Positions 12,691 to 13,669 of a stretch of DNA of 13,669 nt are shown in pieces. Position 1 is the stretch's first letter. Every line of letters starts with the position of its first letter. Location of the stretch: assembly GCA_016929205.1 (NCBI GenBank), contig JAFGJF010000696.1, positions 1-13,669 of the forward strand, given 5' to 3'. A program made the position numbers and the translations under genes. The stretch comes from Anaerolineae bacterium (GTDB taxonomy: Bacteria; Chloroflexota; Anaerolineae; JAFGEY01). The notes under the pieces are model-generated. The model was not told where the DNA came from. It worked only from the letters and a program-made list of their open reading frames with translations, and ran no database searches.

Positions 12691-13669
12691 CTATAACGTT
12701 TCCCACACCTTGGTATAGCCGGGAATATCCACGGCTTCCCTCGGTCCGACCAGGATCTTCCAGCCGGGCAGTTCTTCTTCGATCTCGCCGAGCAAGACAG
12801 ACACGGCACCGGGAATGACCAGCTTTTTGTGATTGATCTTGTCTTCCACGCCGGATGCTTTGACGGCCTTGGCAATGCGCTCGGCATCAAACTTGCCCGC
12901 AGCCCAGGCCGTGAGTACGCTCATCCCTTCGGCGTCGGCAACCAACAGCCACCCCGCCGTTCCGCTGCCGGAGACCTCGTTCGCCACCGCGAAATAGGTG
13001 ATTGAAAAGTTGGTCGTCACATACAACGGCGAATCGGGTGTGGGATCGCCGATCTCGTACAGACCGGGCTGCACCTGGATAGGCGTTTGCGGGTCGGTAT
13101 AAATGTTTTCGCGCAAAGCCAGCAATGGATACACCGTCGCCGGACTGAACTCGTCGAGCACGACAAACCCGGCGTATTTAGTTATGGCCTGCACCGCAGC
13201 CATCGGCGCCAACGTTTGATCGTCCACACACTCGGCAGGAAAGCTGATCTGAGGATACCCAAACGGCCGCAGGTTTTTGAGCGCCATGCGACGAAGTTGG
13301 GTCTGCTTTTCCAGCGCAACCGGCAGGTCACGTGCACCATGGTCGATAACGATGTCCTGGACACCCGCGTTGGCAATCTTGGTCGACAGATCGCCGAGTA
13401 CGTCCAGGTATTCTTCACGAATGACCATTGGCGCACCGCACCCCTTGGCCAGATTAGCGAACGCTTGCCACGTCTCCGCCGTCGCGCCGCAAATCAGCGG
13501 ACAGATGCCGGAATCCTGCGCGACCTTGAGGCCGGCAGCCATCACGTCGGCATCCTCGGCGATCAAGATCATTGGCCGCAGCGCCGCATCCAGCACACTT
13601 TTCACCGCAGCCGCAAACTGCGCGCCATCGCCGGTAGCTTCGACGGCAAAACCGTCCACGGCAAGATCG
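12691..13669 (-). CDS. acsC: Corrinoid iron-sulfur protein large subunit (CdhE/AcsC), 5' end missing
   Basis: The last 326 or so codons are present and the frame stays open to the window edge (reading DLAVDGFAVEATGD at the edge). The protein is the gamma subunit of acetyl-CoA decarbonylase/synthase, which carries the methyl-corrinoid between AcsE and ACS. Visible are the second half of the TIM barrel (MILIAEDADVMAAGL, then DIVIDHGARDLPVALE, then LRPFGYPQISFPAE) and the C-terminal corrinoid-binding region (LYVTTNFSITYFAVANEV, then VADAEGMSVLTAWAAGKF, then HKKLVIPGAVSVLLGEIEEE, then LVGPREAVDIPGY). The N-terminal 4Fe-4S domain lies beyond the window. It is the first visible gene of the cluster. 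The partner subunit (CdhD/AcsD) is not in the window and is expected upstream. Confidence 0.88.
   Translation of the reverse strand, partial: DLAVDGFAVEATGDGAQFAAAVKSVLDAALRPMILIAEDADVMAAGLKVAQDSGICPLICGATAETWQAFANLAKGCGAPMVIREEYLDVLGDLSTKIANAGVQDIVIDHGARDLPVALEKQTQLRRMALKNLRPFGYPQISFPAECVDDQTLAPMAAVQAITKYAGFVVLDEFSPATVYPLLALRENIYTDPQTPIQVQPGLYEIGDPTPDSPLYVTTNFSITYFAVANEVSGSGTAGWLLVADAEGMSVLTAWAAGKFDAERIAKAVKASGVEDKINHKKLVIPGAVSVLLGEIEEELPGWKILVGPREAVDIPGYTKVWETL

Overview
The window looks like a chromosomal segment of an anaerobic bacterium that uses the Wood-Ljungdahl (acetyl-CoA) pathway. The carbonyl branch is shown by a CdhE/AcsC corrinoid protein, an AcsV-type corrinoid activator, a CooC-type nickel ATPase and an AcsE-type methyltransferase. 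DUF166, V4R and URO-D-like genes in the same cluster, together with a GH42 beta-galactosidase start, suggest an anaerobic Chloroflexota (Anaerolineae or Dehalococcoidia type). That taxonomic call is inference; no marker RNA gene is present.

Layout. (1) Bases 1-153, minus strand: the first 16 codons of a GH42 beta-galactosidase with a clear Shine-Dalgarno and a near-consensus promoter. (2) About 242-5629, plus strand: an accessory island. It holds a large STAND-type NTPase (747-4022) followed 7 bp later by a small TOPRIM protein (4030-4749), then a toxin-antitoxin remnant (5042-5518) whose RelE/ParE-like toxin is broken by an 8-bp tandem duplication. Two diverged copies of a 50-75 bp repeat (242-316 and about 5541-5629) bracket these genes. 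(3) Bases 5670-13669, minus strand: a long run of co-directional genes, read from right to left: cdhE/acsC (cut by the window edge), acsV-like, V4R protein, cooC-like, acsE-like, GNAT, DUF166, URO-D-family methyltransferase.

How the genes work together. In the minus-strand cluster AcsE moves a methyl group from methyl-tetrahydrofolate to the corrinoid iron-sulfur protein (CdhE is its large subunit). The AcsV-like protein reductively reactivates the corrinoid after accidental oxidation, and CooC supplies nickel to CODH/ACS. The V4R, GNAT, DUF166 and URO-D-like proteins are accessory members without proven roles.

The most interesting part is the plus-strand pair. The 1091-residue protein has an architecture like animal SAMD9/SAMD9L: degenerate SIR2-like region, a P-loop of the GxGGTT type, a helical/TPR region and an OB-like tail. 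It is paired with a free-standing TOPRIM domain that keeps its Glu and DxD metal-binding motifs. I read this as a candidate two-gene immune (abortive infection) system: the STAND protein would sense, and the TOPRIM protein would act as nuclease effector in trans. The domain calls come from motif reading and the function is inferred.
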